Source: Mycobacterium sp. (GTDB lineage Bacteria > Actinomycetota > Actinomycetes > Mycobacteriales > Mycobacteriaceae). Taken from it: DNA of 37,329 nt. This document shows positions 16,541-23,770 of this stretch, in pieces. Below the pieces are notes generated by a model. That model searched no databases and was not told the origin of the DNA. It was given only the letters and a program-made list of their open reading frames with translations. The stretch is from the NCBI GenBank assembly GCA_003987775.1, contig RXJD01000029.1, positions 1 to 37,329 of the forward strand, given 5' to 3'. Made by a program: the position numbers and the translations under genes. How positions within the stretch are numbered: the first letter of the stretch is position 1; each line of letters opens with the position of its first letter.

Positions 16541-17238
16541 CACCGGCAGCCCAACCCCGGCGAAATGGTCGAGCTGCGCCCGGCAAAACAGGAGCGGGGT
16601 TACCTGTTGGCCGTATTGCGGTGTCCTTGACTGTCGCTGACGGGGTAAGGGATTGGTTCTGATCGTGAGCGACAGTGTTATCTGTAGGGATGTCCTTGAT
16701 GGTCGGTTGCCGGTGTTTTCGAACTCTCGGTCGGCGGTCGGGCGCGAGTCAACGTTCTCGCTGGTGACCGCCGTGGGTGGCGGGGATGTGTAGTGGCGTC
16801 ACCGTTGCCGTGCGGGTCTGGTCGGCAACCGGAGCGGCGGGTTGGCTGTCCGATGGGGTGTGGATGCTGAGGAGCGCCCGGCGCTCGTGGATGAGGGTGT
16901 TGATCCGGATGACGAGCAGGTGGTGATGGCGGTTGCTGTTGTGCGGTGGGAGTTGTCGCTGCTGCTCGGCCAGGGCGGCTGGTGGGTGAGTTCGGCGATT
17001 GCCGAGCAACCCGCTGACGAGGTGGCAGCGGCCGGTGCGAGCGAAATTGGCTGCCACACCGGATGGTTCACCCACGTCGCCGGATGCCGCGGATTGACGT
17101 TCGACGTTGCCTGGTGTCGTCGAGCCATTTCTGGAAGAGCTCAGTTCGACGATCCCGTCTGCGGAACCGCAATCGTCGTCGGTCGACTGTCGTCTGAGGT
17201 GAGGCAGTGGCCGAGTCGACGAATCGACGAACGGGTGG
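16541..17238. other. 698-base region with repeat remnant
   Basis: No intact gene. An 8-bp inverted repeat CTGTCGCT/AGCGACAG lies at 16631-16638 and 16668-16675. From 16671 to 16973 is a disrupted copy of the small gene found intact, in inverted orientation, at 26346-26549. The stretch 16974-17238 shows nothing I can name. The open frame running through it to 17270 keeps no similarity beyond the repeat. Confidence 0.5.
16671..16973 (+). pseudogene. Disrupted left copy of the island-flanking small gene
   Basis: The first 17 bases, GACAGTGTTATCTGTAG, are identical to the reverse complement of 26537-26553. An interruption of about 100 bases follows (16688-16790, flanked by TGTAG on both sides) that is absent from the right copy. 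Similarity then resumes at TGGCGTCACCG. The encoded segment DAEERPALVDEGVDPDD, ending VRWELSLLLGQ, clearly matches the right copy. The left copy has an in-frame stop inside the extra segment and a two-base length difference before DAEER, so the full-length frame is broken. A short frame from GTG 16860 remains open. The two copies face each other across the metal island. Confidence 0.6.
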
Positions 17239-17604
17239 CTATGAGTGCAGCCACTCCCATGCCTGGTTGAGTTGACTGCGGGGGAAAGTCCGCAGTTCGC
17301 CGCGCAGCAGCAACGTAGCGGGTGCTTTTACGCACCATTCCTCCCATGTCGGGGCACCCACCATGGCGATCTTGTCGAAGTCCCGTCGGTGCTTGACGTC
17401 GAAAACCGTGTTGGCCCACGCCGCGGGAACACTCCAGCCCCTAAACGATTCGTCGATGAGGATCAACACCCGCAGTGACGCGAAGCGCTCCAACAACGAC
17501 TCGATGCGCGGCGCGAGCACGTCGCGGTAGCTCCCTCGGTACAGCTTGCCGCGAAAACTGATCCCGACGACATTGCCGGTCGTGTCCGGCAGGAACTCGA
17601 TCAC
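17239..17604 (-). CDS. SpoIIAA-like (STAS-fold) protein
   Basis: This 121-residue protein matches the SpoIIAA-like family. It begins IEFLPDTTGNVVGISFRGKL, continues RGSYRDVLAPRIESLLERF and LRVLILIDESFRGWSVPAAW, and ends FDKIAMVGAPTWEEWCVKAP. The fold is a small alpha/beta STAS-type domain that usually binds partner proteins. The GTG start at 17604 is preceded by GGTGAGG and gives the family's usual first residue before IEFLP. It lies 26 bases after the YnfA-like gene and is last in the MerR-controlled operon. In M. tuberculosis a STAS protein (Rv2638) also neighbours the YnfA-like Rv2639c and the ars genes, as I recall. Its job in metal resistance is unknown. Confidence 0.82.
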   Translation of the reverse strand: MIEFLPDTTGNVVGISFRGKLYRGSYRDVLAPRIESLLERFASLRVLILIDESFRGWSVPAAWANTVFDVKHRRDFDKIAMVGAPTWEEWCVKAPATLLLRGELRTFPRSQLNQAWEWLHS

Positions 17605-17630
17605 AGCCTCACCGCCTCGTGAAGAGGGTG

Positions 17631-17963
17631 TCAGTGTGCGCGGGGTGCGTACATGATCACCGCCACCCCGGCCATGCAGACCAGGGCCCCGATCACATCC
17701 CAGCGATCGGGCCGAAACCCATCCAGCGCCATGCCCCAGACCAGCGATCCCGCGACGAACACCCCACCGTAGGCCGCCAGAATCCGGCCGAAGTGAGCGT
17801 CGGGCTGCAGGGTAGCGACAAACCCGTAGACGCCGAGCGCGATCACTCCCAGCCCGGCCCACAGCCAGCCGCGTTGTTCGCGGACGCCTTGCCATACCAG
17901 CCACGCACCGCCGATCTCGGCTACCGCGGCCAGCACGAATAACAGGATTGAACGCACCACCAT
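17631..17963 (-). CDS. YnfA/UPF0060 family small membrane protein
   Basis: This 110-residue inner-membrane protein has four transmembrane helices: [57 protein letters not shown] and [18 protein letters not shown]. The [11 protein letters not shown] and YGGVF/GS patterns are characteristic of YnfA, a distant relative of the small multidrug resistance exporters. ATG 17963 is used because it begins the first helix with the typical MVVRSILLF; the longer frame from 18011 overlaps the MerR gene. It is transcribed with MerR and the Cys-containing protein upstream. Family identity is strong; the exported substrate is unknown, and its setting suggests a metal or metalloid compound. Confidence 0.9.
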   Translation of the reverse strand: MVVRSILLFVLAAVAEIGGAWLVWQGVREQRGWLWAGLGVIALGVYGFVATLQPDAHFGRILAAYGGVFVAGSLVWGMALDGFRPDRWDVIGALVCMAGVAVIMYAPRAH

Positions 17964-17974
17964 GATCGGTGACC

Positions 17975-18454
17975 CTAGGCGATCGGGCCCGACGTTGAGG
18001 GGCTGCAGCACCCCTGGGTGCCACCTCCCATCGCGCTATCGTTCCCGGTAGTGAATGGCAGTGGGCAGCAAGGACTCTCGACGCATGCCAGGAGATCGTC
18101 ACAGCCGGCGGCCAGCGCGGCGCGCAGCGTGTCGCGCACCGCGGTCAGCTCGACCAATTTCTCGTCGACCTCGGCCAGCTTGGCCGCGGCCCGTGCCTGC
18201 AGCCCCACATCAGAACGGCCACCGAGGCGGGTGGCGGCCAACAATTCGGCGACTTCGTCGAGGGTGAAGCCCAAACGCTGGGCGGCTTTGATCACCCGCA
18301 TCATGGTGACCGTTTCCGGCGGATACAGCCGATGCCCACCCAGCGACCGTTGCGGCTCACGCAGCAGACCGCGGCGCTCGTAATAGCGCAGCGTGTCAAT
18401 GTTCACCCCCGCCGCGGCCGCGACCTGCCCGCTGCGCAATCCCGTCCCGTTCAC
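17975..18454 (-). CDS. MerR-family heavy-metal regulator
   Basis: This 159-residue regulator has the MerR helix-turn-helix with [13 protein letters not shown] near residues 19-31, followed by the wing [10 protein letters not shown] and a dimerization helix ending near 117. The metal-binding part carries Cys118, 124, 129 and 130 ([18 protein letters not shown]), plus a C-terminal Cys149-Cys150 pair. The cysteine equivalent to Cys79 of classical MerR is absent, so the metal chosen is uncertain. Start GTG 18454 overlaps the preceding gene as GTGA. It probably binds the palindrome at 18810-18821 in an over-long promoter spacer and activates its own operon by DNA distortion. Confidence 0.9.
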   Translation of the reverse strand: MNGTGLRSGQVAAAAGVNIDTLRYYERRGLLREPQRSLGGHRLYPPETVTMMRVIKAAQRLGFTLDEVAELLAATRLGGRSDVGLQARAAAKLAEVDEKLVELTAVRDTLRAALAAGCDDLLACVESPCCPLPFTTGNDSAMGGGTQGCCSPSTSGPIA

Positions 18455-18792
18455 CGTGGGCCCCGCACAGCTGCTGCGACCCGCTCGGTCACGGCATCAA
18501 GCACCTCGGCCCGCGACGGCGGCACCTCGATGCGCATGACCACATTCGACCCGTCCGAGTCGAACTCGAAGCCGAAGAACGAGCAGCAGCCGACTTCACG
18601 CGCGGCCAGGTCACGGGCGTCGTCCTCGGCATCGGCGGCCAGGGCCAGGTCCAACCGGGTGGCACTGGGTCGGTCCCAACCCAGCACTGCTTGACCGAAC
18701 AACCGGTCGAACTCGGCCACCCGCAGCGGTTGCTCGGCCGTCGGTAACGAACACGACTCGGGCACCCAGCCGGGGGGTTCATCGAACGCCAT
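18451..18792 (-). CDS. Conserved Cys-containing protein linked to MerR
   Basis: This 113-residue soluble protein is the first gene of the MerR operon. Conserved features are WVPESCSLPTAEQPLRVAEF at residues 9-28 and EVGCCSFFGFEF near 66-77. I recognise this family as a recurrent neighbour of MerR regulators in actinobacteria, but it has no proven function known to me. The single Cys near the start and the vicinal Cys pair could bind a soft metal; that is inference. ATG 18792 lies about eight bases after the predicted -10 element, so the transcript would be nearly leaderless. Confidence 0.8.
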   Translation of the reverse strand: MAFDEPPGWVPESCSLPTAEQPLRVAEFDRLFGQAVLGWDRPSATRLDLALAADAEDDARDLAAREVGCCSFFGFEFDSDGSNVVMRIEVPPSRAEVLDAVTERVAAAVRGPR

Positions 18793-18799
18793 AGCTCGA

Positions 18800-18830
18800 C
18801 GATAAACCTGTACCTAGGTACGGAATGCAA
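18800..18830 (-). promoter_or_regulatory. MerR-type promoter with 19-bp spacer
   Basis: On the minus strand, TTGCAT (18825-18830) and TTATCG (18800-18805) are separated by 19 bases, the lengthened spacing typical of MerR-activated promoters. The spacer contains the perfect 12-bp palindrome GTACCTAGGTAC at 18810-18821, where a MerR dimer would sit. The operon start codon at 18792 follows directly. Confidence 0.7.
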
Positions 18831-18927
18831 CCCTGCATGGCCAGGCACGCTGGCACGCCGTGCTCGACCGGGGCAGCACCCCACCACAGCACCTGACCAC
18901 CATCTTTTCGGTGTTCGGGCGCGACGG

Positions 18928-20883
18928 TCAACGGATCGTTGCGGTTGGCGCTGGTGCGGTGGCCGGCTGGGCGGCAGCGATCTCCTCGTCGAGGGGTTTG
19001 GTGCGCCCAGCGCGGACGCCGTTGGCGATGACGACGATCTCGGCGAGTTCGTGCACCGCGACGACGGCGGCCAACCCCAATATTCCGGTGAGGGCCAGCG
19101 GGATGAGTACGGTGATCAAGCCCAAGGAGAGTCCGACGTTTTGCAGCATGATGCGCCGGGCCCGGCGGGCGTGATCGAGGGCTTGGGTGAGGTGGCGCAG
19201 GTCTTCGCCCATGAGGGCGACGTCGGCGGTTTCGATGGCCACGTCGGTGCCCATCGCCCCCATGGCGATGCCCAGGTCGGCAGTCGCCAGGGCGGGAGCG
19301 TCGTTGACGCCGTCACCGACCATGGCGGTCGATTGTTGTTGGCGCAGTTGAGCGATCAGGGCGGCTTTGTCTTCGGGTCGCAGGTCGGCATGCACGGTGT
19401 CGATCCCGACCTGTTCAGCGAGGGCGGTCGCGGTCGCTGGGTTGTCGCCGGTCAACATCGCCACCCGATAGCCGCCGCGGCGCAGCGCCGCGACGACGTG
19501 GGCGGCTTCGGGGCGCAGTTCGTCACGCACCGCGATCGCGCCGATCAGGTGGTCGTGGTCTTCGACGAGGACCGCGGTGGCGCCGCCGGCCTGCATCGCG
19601 GCGACCTGGTCGGCCAGCGGGCCGGCATCGAGCCAGCCGGGTCTCCCGAGCCGCAGCCGGCGGCCGTCACGGTGGCCGGTGAGCCCGGCGCCGGTGACCG
19701 CTTCGACATCCTCGGCCGGGCGGACCGGGCCATCGGTGGCGGCGAGGATCGCTGCGGCCAGGGGATGTTCGCTGCGCGCCTCCAACCCGGCCGCCACGTC
19801 GAGCACCTGTTCGCGGGTGGCCCCGTTGGTGGTGGCCACGTCGATGACGGTGGGTTTGTTGGCGGTCAGGGTGCCGGTCTTATCCAGGGCGATGGTGCGC
19901 ACCGCGCCGAGGGCTTCCAGCGCGGCGCCGCCTTTGACCAGGACACCGAGCTTGCTGGCCGCGCCGATCGCCGCGACCACGGTGACCGGCACCGAAATCG
20001 CCAGCGCGCACGGCGACGCGGCGACCAGTACCACCAGGGCGCGTTCGATCCACACCACCGGATCACCCAGGATTGACCCGATGGCAGCGATCGCGGCGGC
20101 GGCGATCATGATGGCCGGGACGAGGGGTTTGGCGATGCGGTCGGCCAGGCGCTGGGCTTCACCTTTACGGGATTGTTCGGCTTCCACGATGGCCACGATG
20201 CGGGCCAGGGAGTTATCCGCGGCGGTGCTGGTGACCTCGACCTCCAGCACGCCGGTGCCGTTGATCGACCCGGCGAACACCTCACCGCCGGGCCCGGCTT
20301 CCACCGGTACGGATTCGCCGGTGATCGCCGAAACATCCAGTGCGGTGCGCCCCGACACGATGGTGCCGTCGGTGGCGACCCGTTCGCCGGGTTTGACCAG
20401 CATCCGATCGCCGACCCGCAACTCGTTGGGCGCAACGACCGTTTCGGTGCCGTCGCGCAGGACGGTGGCCTGATCGGGCACCAGTGACAGCAATGCGCGC
20501 AGGCCGCGGCGGGTGCGGGCCAGTGAGTATTCTTCCAGCCCCTCGCTGATCGAGAACAGGAACGCCAGCATGGCGGCCTCGCCGACCTCGCCGAGGATCA
20601 CCGCGCCGACCGCGGCGATCGTCATCAGCGTGCCGACCCCGATCTGGCCTTTGGCCAGCCGCCGCACGGTCGAGGGCACGAACGTCGCAGCCCCGATCGC
20701 CAACGCCAGCGCGTACAGGCCGATTTCGATCGGCCGCGGCCCGTCGGTCCAGCCCACGACGTAGCCGGCCAGCAGCAGCACCCCGGCCGCGGCGGCGGCG
20801 CGTAGTTCGCTGACCTCCCAGAGCCGTTCGGGTTCGCGTTCGTCCTCGTCGCGGTCGTTGCCGCAGCCGCACGCTTCGCTCAT
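18928..20883 (-). CDS. P1B-type heavy-metal exporting ATPase
   Basis: This 651-residue membrane pump exports metal ions with ATP. Signature residues are TGES (188-191), the transmembrane metal site SPC (290-292), the phosphorylated Asp in DKTGT (334-338), SEHP (371-374) and GDGVNDAP (523-530). SPC instead of CPC, together with HELAE in the last membrane region (611-615), points to the P1B-4-like group that handles cobalt, iron or cadmium. There is no N-terminal heavy-metal domain, only a short CGCG sequence at residues 5-8 and a His/Asp-rich loop near 442. ATG 20883 overlaps the stop of the upstream regulator as ATGA. The pairing with a CmtR-like sensor mirrors ctpG-cmtR of M. tuberculosis. 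The exact metal cannot be read from sequence. Confidence 0.93.
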   Translation of the reverse strand: MSEACGCGNDRDEDEREPERLWEVSELRAAAAAGVLLLAGYVVGWTDGPRPIEIGLYALALAIGAATFVPSTVRRLAKGQIGVGTLMTIAAVGAVILGEVGEAAMLAFLFSISEGLEEYSLARTRRGLRALLSLVPDQATVLRDGTETVVAPNELRVGDRMLVKPGERVATDGTIVSGRTALDVSAITGESVPVEAGPGGEVFAGSINGTGVLEVEVTSTAADNSLARIVAIVEAEQSRKGEAQRLADRIAKPLVPAIMIAAAAIAAIGSILGDPVVWIERALVVLVAASPCALAISVPVTVVAAIGAASKLGVLVKGGAALEALGAVRTIALDKTGTLTANKPTVIDVATTNGATREQVLDVAAGLEARSEHPLAAAILAATDGPVRPAEDVEAVTGAGLTGHRDGRRLRLGRPGWLDAGPLADQVAAMQAGGATAVLVEDHDHLIGAIAVRDELRPEAAHVVAALRRGGYRVAMLTGDNPATATALAEQVGIDTVHADLRPEDKAALIAQLRQQQSTAMVGDGVNDAPALATADLGIAMGAMGTDVAIETADVALMGEDLRHLTQALDHARRARRIMLQNVGLSLGLITVLIPLALTGILGLAAVVAVHELAEIVVIANGVRAGRTKPLDEEIAAAQPATAPAPTATIR

Positions 20884-21257
20884 CGTGTTGCCTTCTTCCG
20901 CGTGGTGGGGTGGCCGTAGTTGGGGCACAACGCGACCGCGTTGCCGGTGGCCTCCAGCACCGCTTCGGCGGCGCGAAACATCTCCAACAGCTCCGGGCGG
21001 GCCAGCCGGTACACCGAGGCCCGGCCCTGCGGCCGGTAATCGACCAGGCCGCAGTCGCGCAGGCAGGCCAGATGCGCCGACACCGTCGACTGCGCCAACC
21101 CCAGCTCGCCGGTCAGATCCACCACCCGGGCCTCACCCACGGCCAGCCGCCGCAGGATCGCCAACCGGGTGCCATCGGACAGGCTGTGAAACAACGCCGT
21201 CGCCGCATCCAAGCTCCCGCACACCGGGGCCTCGACCACACCACTTTTCATCGCCAC
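20880..21257 (-). CDS. ArsR/SmtB repressor, CmtR-like
   Basis: This 125-residue winged-helix repressor precedes the P1B ATPase and overlaps it by four bases. The DNA-recognition region is LAQSTVSAHLACLRDCGLVD. Its two cysteines, in LACLRDCGL, sit where CmtR has Cys57 and Cys61, the cadmium/lead ligands, and a third Cys near the end (AVALCPNYG) matches the distal Cys102. This makes a Cd/Pb-type sensor the most likely identity. It would repress until metal binding. The GTG at 21257 fits a leaderless transcript from the promoter at 21264-21294; an in-frame ATG at 21251 is the alternative. Confidence 0.88.
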   Translation of the reverse strand: MAMKSGVVEAPVCGSLDAATALFHSLSDGTRLAILRRLAVGEARVVDLTGELGLAQSTVSAHLACLRDCGLVDYRPQGRASVYRLARPELLEMFRAAEAVLEATGNAVALCPNYGHPTTRKKATR

Positions 21258-21263
21258 ACGACG

Positions 21264-21294
21264 ATGATAGCGTCACACATCATTGATCGGTCAA
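21264..21294 (-). promoter_or_regulatory. Promoter of the CmtR-like/ATPase operon
   Basis: On the minus strand, TTGACC (21289-21294) and TATCAT (21264-21269) lie 19 bases apart. The expected start of transcription coincides with GTG 21257. A CATCG/CGATG inverted pair just downstream may be the repressor operator. GGTCAAGCCGG is directly repeated on the plus strand, at 21289-21299 and about 21336-21346, between the divergent genes. Confidence 0.55.
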
Positions 21295-21365
21295 GCCGGG
21301 CAACATCGCCAAGCAACGATGCCGGGGTGGGTTTGGTCAAGCCGGCCGGGAAGGGGGCGTGCGCG

Positions 21366-21995
21366 ATGGCCTATGCGGCGCTGGGCTTGTTTGTGGTGTT
21401 GATGCTGGTGATCGGGGCGTGGCGGCGCCGGATTCAGCTGGCCCGCACCGGTGACAGCGGCAACCGGCGCGGTTGGCGCCCCGAGCCGACGCTGGAGTGG
21501 TGGGCGCTGGCGGTCGCCGATGTGGGGTATCTGCTGGTGGGGGTCGGGGCACCGGCCGCCGCCCTGGCCGGCCTGTCTGCCCTGGGCGTTTTCGACCGCG
21601 GATGGGTGCAGGGGTTCGGGGTCGTGGTGGTGGCCGGCGGGATCGTGCTGACCTTGGTCGCGCAGTTGGGGTTGGGGGCGTCGTGGCGGATCGGGGTCGA
21701 CGACACCGAAACCACCGAGCTGGTCACCACCGGCCCGTTCGCGCTGGTGCGCAACCCGATCTTCACCGCGCTGCTGGTCACCTTGATCGGCCTGGCGCTG
21801 ATGGTGGGCAACCTGGTGGCGATCGCCGGGCTGGTGATCGCGGTCGTAGGGATCGAGGTGCAGGTGCGTGGGGTGGAGGAACCCTATCTGCGCCGGGTCC
21901 ATGGCCGCGCCTACACCGATTACGCCGCTACGGTGGGCCGCTTCCTGCCGTGGATCGGCCGCATCCGCGATCGTCAGATGATGCGGGGCCAATGA
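21366..21995 (+). CDS. ICMT-family membrane methyltransferase-like protein
   Basis: This 209-residue integral membrane protein has about five hydrophobic helices, the first at residues 2-18 (AYAALGLFVVLMLVIGAW). The C-terminal half contains the conserved isoprenylcysteine methyltransferase-like motifs: TGPFALVRNPIFTALL, then EEPYLRRVHGRAYTDYAATVGRFLP. The family's substrate is rarely isoprenylcysteine in bacteria. ATG 21366 follows a GGGAAGGGGG sequence. The gene is divergent from the CmtR-like operon, with 108 bases between, and overlaps the next gene as ATGA. The location implies a role in metal response, perhaps methylation at the membrane, but the substrate is unknown. Confidence 0.85.
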   Translation: MAYAALGLFVVLMLVIGAWRRRIQLARTGDSGNRRGWRPEPTLEWWALAVADVGYLLVGVGAPAAALAGLSALGVFDRGWVQGFGVVVVAGGIVLTLVAQLGLGASWRIGVDDTETTELVTTGPFALVRNPIFTALLVTLIGLALMVGNLVAIAGLVIAVVGIEVQVRGVEEPYLRRVHGRAYTDYAATVGRFLPWIGRIRDRQMMRGQ

Positions 21996-22645
21996 TGTTG
22001 CCCGACACCACCATTGACTTCACCACGGTGGAGGTGACGGTGGCCTTCGTCGACTTGGCCGGCTACAGCGTGCTCACCGAGGCCTGCGGCGATCGGGAGG
22101 CCGCCCAGTTGGCGGCGCGGCTGGCCGACCTCGCCCACGCCGCCCTCGGGCCCGGGGTGCAGGTGGTGAAGACGATTGGGGATGCGGTCATGCTGGCCGC
22201 CGCCACCCCCAGCCAGATGATGGCCACGATCACCGTCCTGGCCGACCGGGTGGCCGCTGCCGACGGATTTCTGCCGATACGGGCCGGCATCCACCACGGG
22301 CCCGCCATCGGCCGCGGCGGCGATTTCTTTGGGCATGCGGTCAATATCGCCGCCCGCATCACCGCCCTGGCCGGCTCCGGCGACGCGGTGCTGACCGACG
22401 CGATCGTGCCGGCGGCCACCGGGATCGGGTTGCCCACCACACCGATCGGTGCGCCGGTGCTGCGCAATATCACCACCGCGGTCCCGCTGCACCGGATCGC
22501 GCTGGCCGCGGCCCGTTATCCGCGTGACCCGGTCTGCGGCATGCGTATCGACCCGGCGACCGCACCCGCTCACCGCCACCACGGCGGCCGGGATTGGTGG
22601 TTCTGCTCGGCCGACTGCGCCGACCCTTCGCCGCGCCACTCGTGA
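21992..22645 (+). CDS. Class III nucleotidyl cyclase fused to a YHS domain
   Basis: This 217-residue soluble protein starts at ATG 21992, overlapping the methyltransferase stop. Residues 12-150 form a class III cyclase domain with the key positions kept: metal Asp21 in FVDLAGYS, Lys60 and Asp64 in KTIGDAVM, and Asn118 and Arg122 in VNIAARI. It should convert a nucleoside triphosphate to the cyclic monophosphate. Residues about 178-210 form a YHS domain (RDPVCGMRIDP, then WWFCSADC), a small Cys-rich metal-associated module common in metal ATPases and copper proteins. The combination suggests metal-sensitive signalling. Both domains are clear; the coupling between them and the nucleotide used are inference. 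Confidence 0.88.
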   Translation: MMLPDTTIDFTTVEVTVAFVDLAGYSVLTEACGDREAAQLAARLADLAHAALGPGVQVVKTIGDAVMLAAATPSQMMATITVLADRVAAADGFLPIRAGIHHGPAIGRGGDFFGHAVNIAARITALAGSGDAVLTDAIVPAATGIGLPTTPIGAPVLRNITTAVPLHRIALAAARYPRDPVCGMRIDPATAPAHRHHGGRDWWFCSADCADPSPRHS

Positions 22646-22715
22646 CGGCCCGCCGCGGGGCTATTCACCACGGTGACCGCACCCCTCGAAAGCAACCCCG
22701 ACAGCGCCCCTTGGG

Positions 22716-23075
22716 CTACGTGCAGCAGTTCGGGTCGAGCACCACGCACAGGGCTTGCAGGGCTTCGGGTTTCACCCGGTGAAAAACGTTCATGCCGCGC
22801 CGATCGGAGATCACCAGCCCGGCCTTACGCAGCTGCCCGAAGTGATGACTCACGGTGGATTCGGCCAGATCGAGCACCGCGGCCAGATGCGCGCTGGTCT
22901 CCCCCCCGGGGCGCGAACTGAACATCAGCGACATGATCTTCACCCGTACCGGGTCGGCCAGCGCCTTCAGCCGCATCGCCACCTCCAGGGCATCGGCGTC
23001 GCTGAGCGGCCCGGCGGCCACCGGGGCGCAGCACACCGGGGCGGACATGTCGATCACGGGCAACGCTTTGGGCAT
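22716..23075 (-). CDS. arsR: ArsR-type arsenic repressor (divergent)
   Basis: This 119-residue winged-helix repressor has the recognition region LDLAESTVSHHFGQLRKAGL. A vicinal Cys15-Cys16 pair in APVCCAP and a C-terminal LCVVLDPNCC cluster offer thiol ligands for arsenite. This differs from the classical CVCD site but resembles the actinobacterial ArsR layout with an N-terminal pair. ATG 23075 is chosen because GGCAGGA stands nine bases upstream; ATG 23084 would leave the Shine-Dalgarno touching the start. It is divergent from arsI, and two perfect 13-bp inverted operator arms lie between them. The position matches Rv2640c in the M. tuberculosis locus as I remember it. Confidence 0.88.
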   Translation of the reverse strand: MPKALPVIDMSAPVCCAPVAAGPLSDADALEVAMRLKALADPVRVKIMSLMFSSRPGGETSAHLAAVLDLAESTVSHHFGQLRKAGLVISDRRGMNVFHRVKPEALQALCVVLDPNCCT

Positions 23076-23097
23076 GACAACCATCCTGCCACAATTC

Positions 23098-23154
23098 TTG
23101 ACATATATCGAAAAGGTGGCATTCTGAGCGGGACGCGTCAGTTCGATATATGTC
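23098..23154 (+). promoter_or_regulatory. arsI promoter with paired ArsR operator arms
   Basis: TTGACA (23098-23103) and CATTCT (23120-23125) are 16 bases apart. The operator arms GACATATATCGAA (23100-23112) and TTCGATATATGTC (23142-23154) are exact reverse complements, one overlapping the -35 element and the other downstream of the -10. ArsR binding to both would shut the promoter. Symmetry is exact; the binding protein is inferred. Confidence 0.7.
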
Positions 23155-23176
23155 TCATCCTCAGTGGAGGTGGATC

Positions 23177-23668
23177 ATGTCCCGTGTTCAGTTAGCGCTC
23201 AACGTCGACGATCTCGACGAGGCGATCACGTTCTACACCAAACTGTTTGGCATTTCCCCGGCCAAGGTGAAGCCCGGCTACGCCAACTTCGCGGTGACCG
23301 AGCCGGCACTGAAGCTGGTGCTGCTGGAAAACCCCGGCAAGGGCGGCACCATCAACCACCTCGGTGTCGAGGTCGAGTCCAGCGAGAAGGTGCACGCCGA
23401 GATCGCCCGACTGACCGGCGAAGGCCTGTTCACCGACGAGGAGATCGGCACCACCTGTTGTTTTGCCACCCAGGACAAGGTCTGGGTCACCGGCCCGGCC
23501 GGCGAGAAATGGGAGGTCTACACCGTGCTGGCCGACTCCGAGACGTTCGGCACCAGTCCCCAGCTGCTCGCCGGCGGCGAGGCTGACCAGGGTGGTGGCG
23601 TCTGCTGTGGCGGCACCGCTGCCGCAGAGGCCGAGCCTGAAACGGCCAAGACCACGTCCTGCTGCTGA
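23177..23668 (+). CDS. arsI: ArsI/CadI glyoxalase-fold C-As lyase
   Basis: This 163-residue vicinal oxygen chelate protein begins MSRVQLALNVDDLDEAITFY and includes GYANFAVTEPALKLVLLENP, NHLGVEVESS and the signature GTTCCFATQDKVWVTGP, then WEVYTVL. ArsI cleaves methyl groups from trivalent organoarsenicals using Fe(II); the mycobacterial homologue CadI (Rv2641) was named for cadmium induction. Probable metal ligands are Gln5, the His of NHLGV and the Glu of WEVYT; the Cys pair in TTCCF would bind the arsenical. A 45-residue Cys-containing tail (VCCGG, SCC) extends past the domain. ATG 23177 has GGAGGTGG upstream. The ATG at 23150 would add nine residues. Confidence 0.93.
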   Translation: MSRVQLALNVDDLDEAITFYTKLFGISPAKVKPGYANFAVTEPALKLVLLENPGKGGTINHLGVEVESSEKVHAEIARLTGEGLFTDEEIGTTCCFATQDKVWVTGPAGEKWEVYTVLADSETFGTSPQLLAGGEADQGGGVCCGGTAAAEAEPETAKTTSCC

Positions 23669-23735
23669 CCCAACTCGCGGCACCAAGGGCCCACCATCGC
23701 CATGATGGTGGGCCCTCCGCGATCGACCACCCGAC

Positions 23736-23768
23736 TTGACGATGGATTCGATGAGTATCAATATTGAT
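23736..23768 (+). promoter_or_regulatory. Second ars promoter/operator
   Basis: TTGACG at 23736-23741 is followed by the perfect 12-bp palindrome ATCAATATTGAT at 23757-23768, three bases before the ATG at 23771. The palindrome overlaps the -10 area, so an ArsR dimer bound here would block transcription. The exact -10 hexamer is unclear. The start codon is close enough for a leaderless transcript. Confidence 0.55.
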
Positions 23769-23770
23769 GT

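Noticed and set aside
16842-17270. Plus-strand frame of 142 codons in the left repeat
   Set aside because: Only the first 45 residues resemble the right copy; the remainder looks random and the repeat carries a frame change and an extra segment.
19051-20076. Plus-strand frame of 341 codons opposite the P1B ATPase
   Set aside because: Gly/His/Asp-rich composition with no motif; the minus-strand ATPase has every signature.
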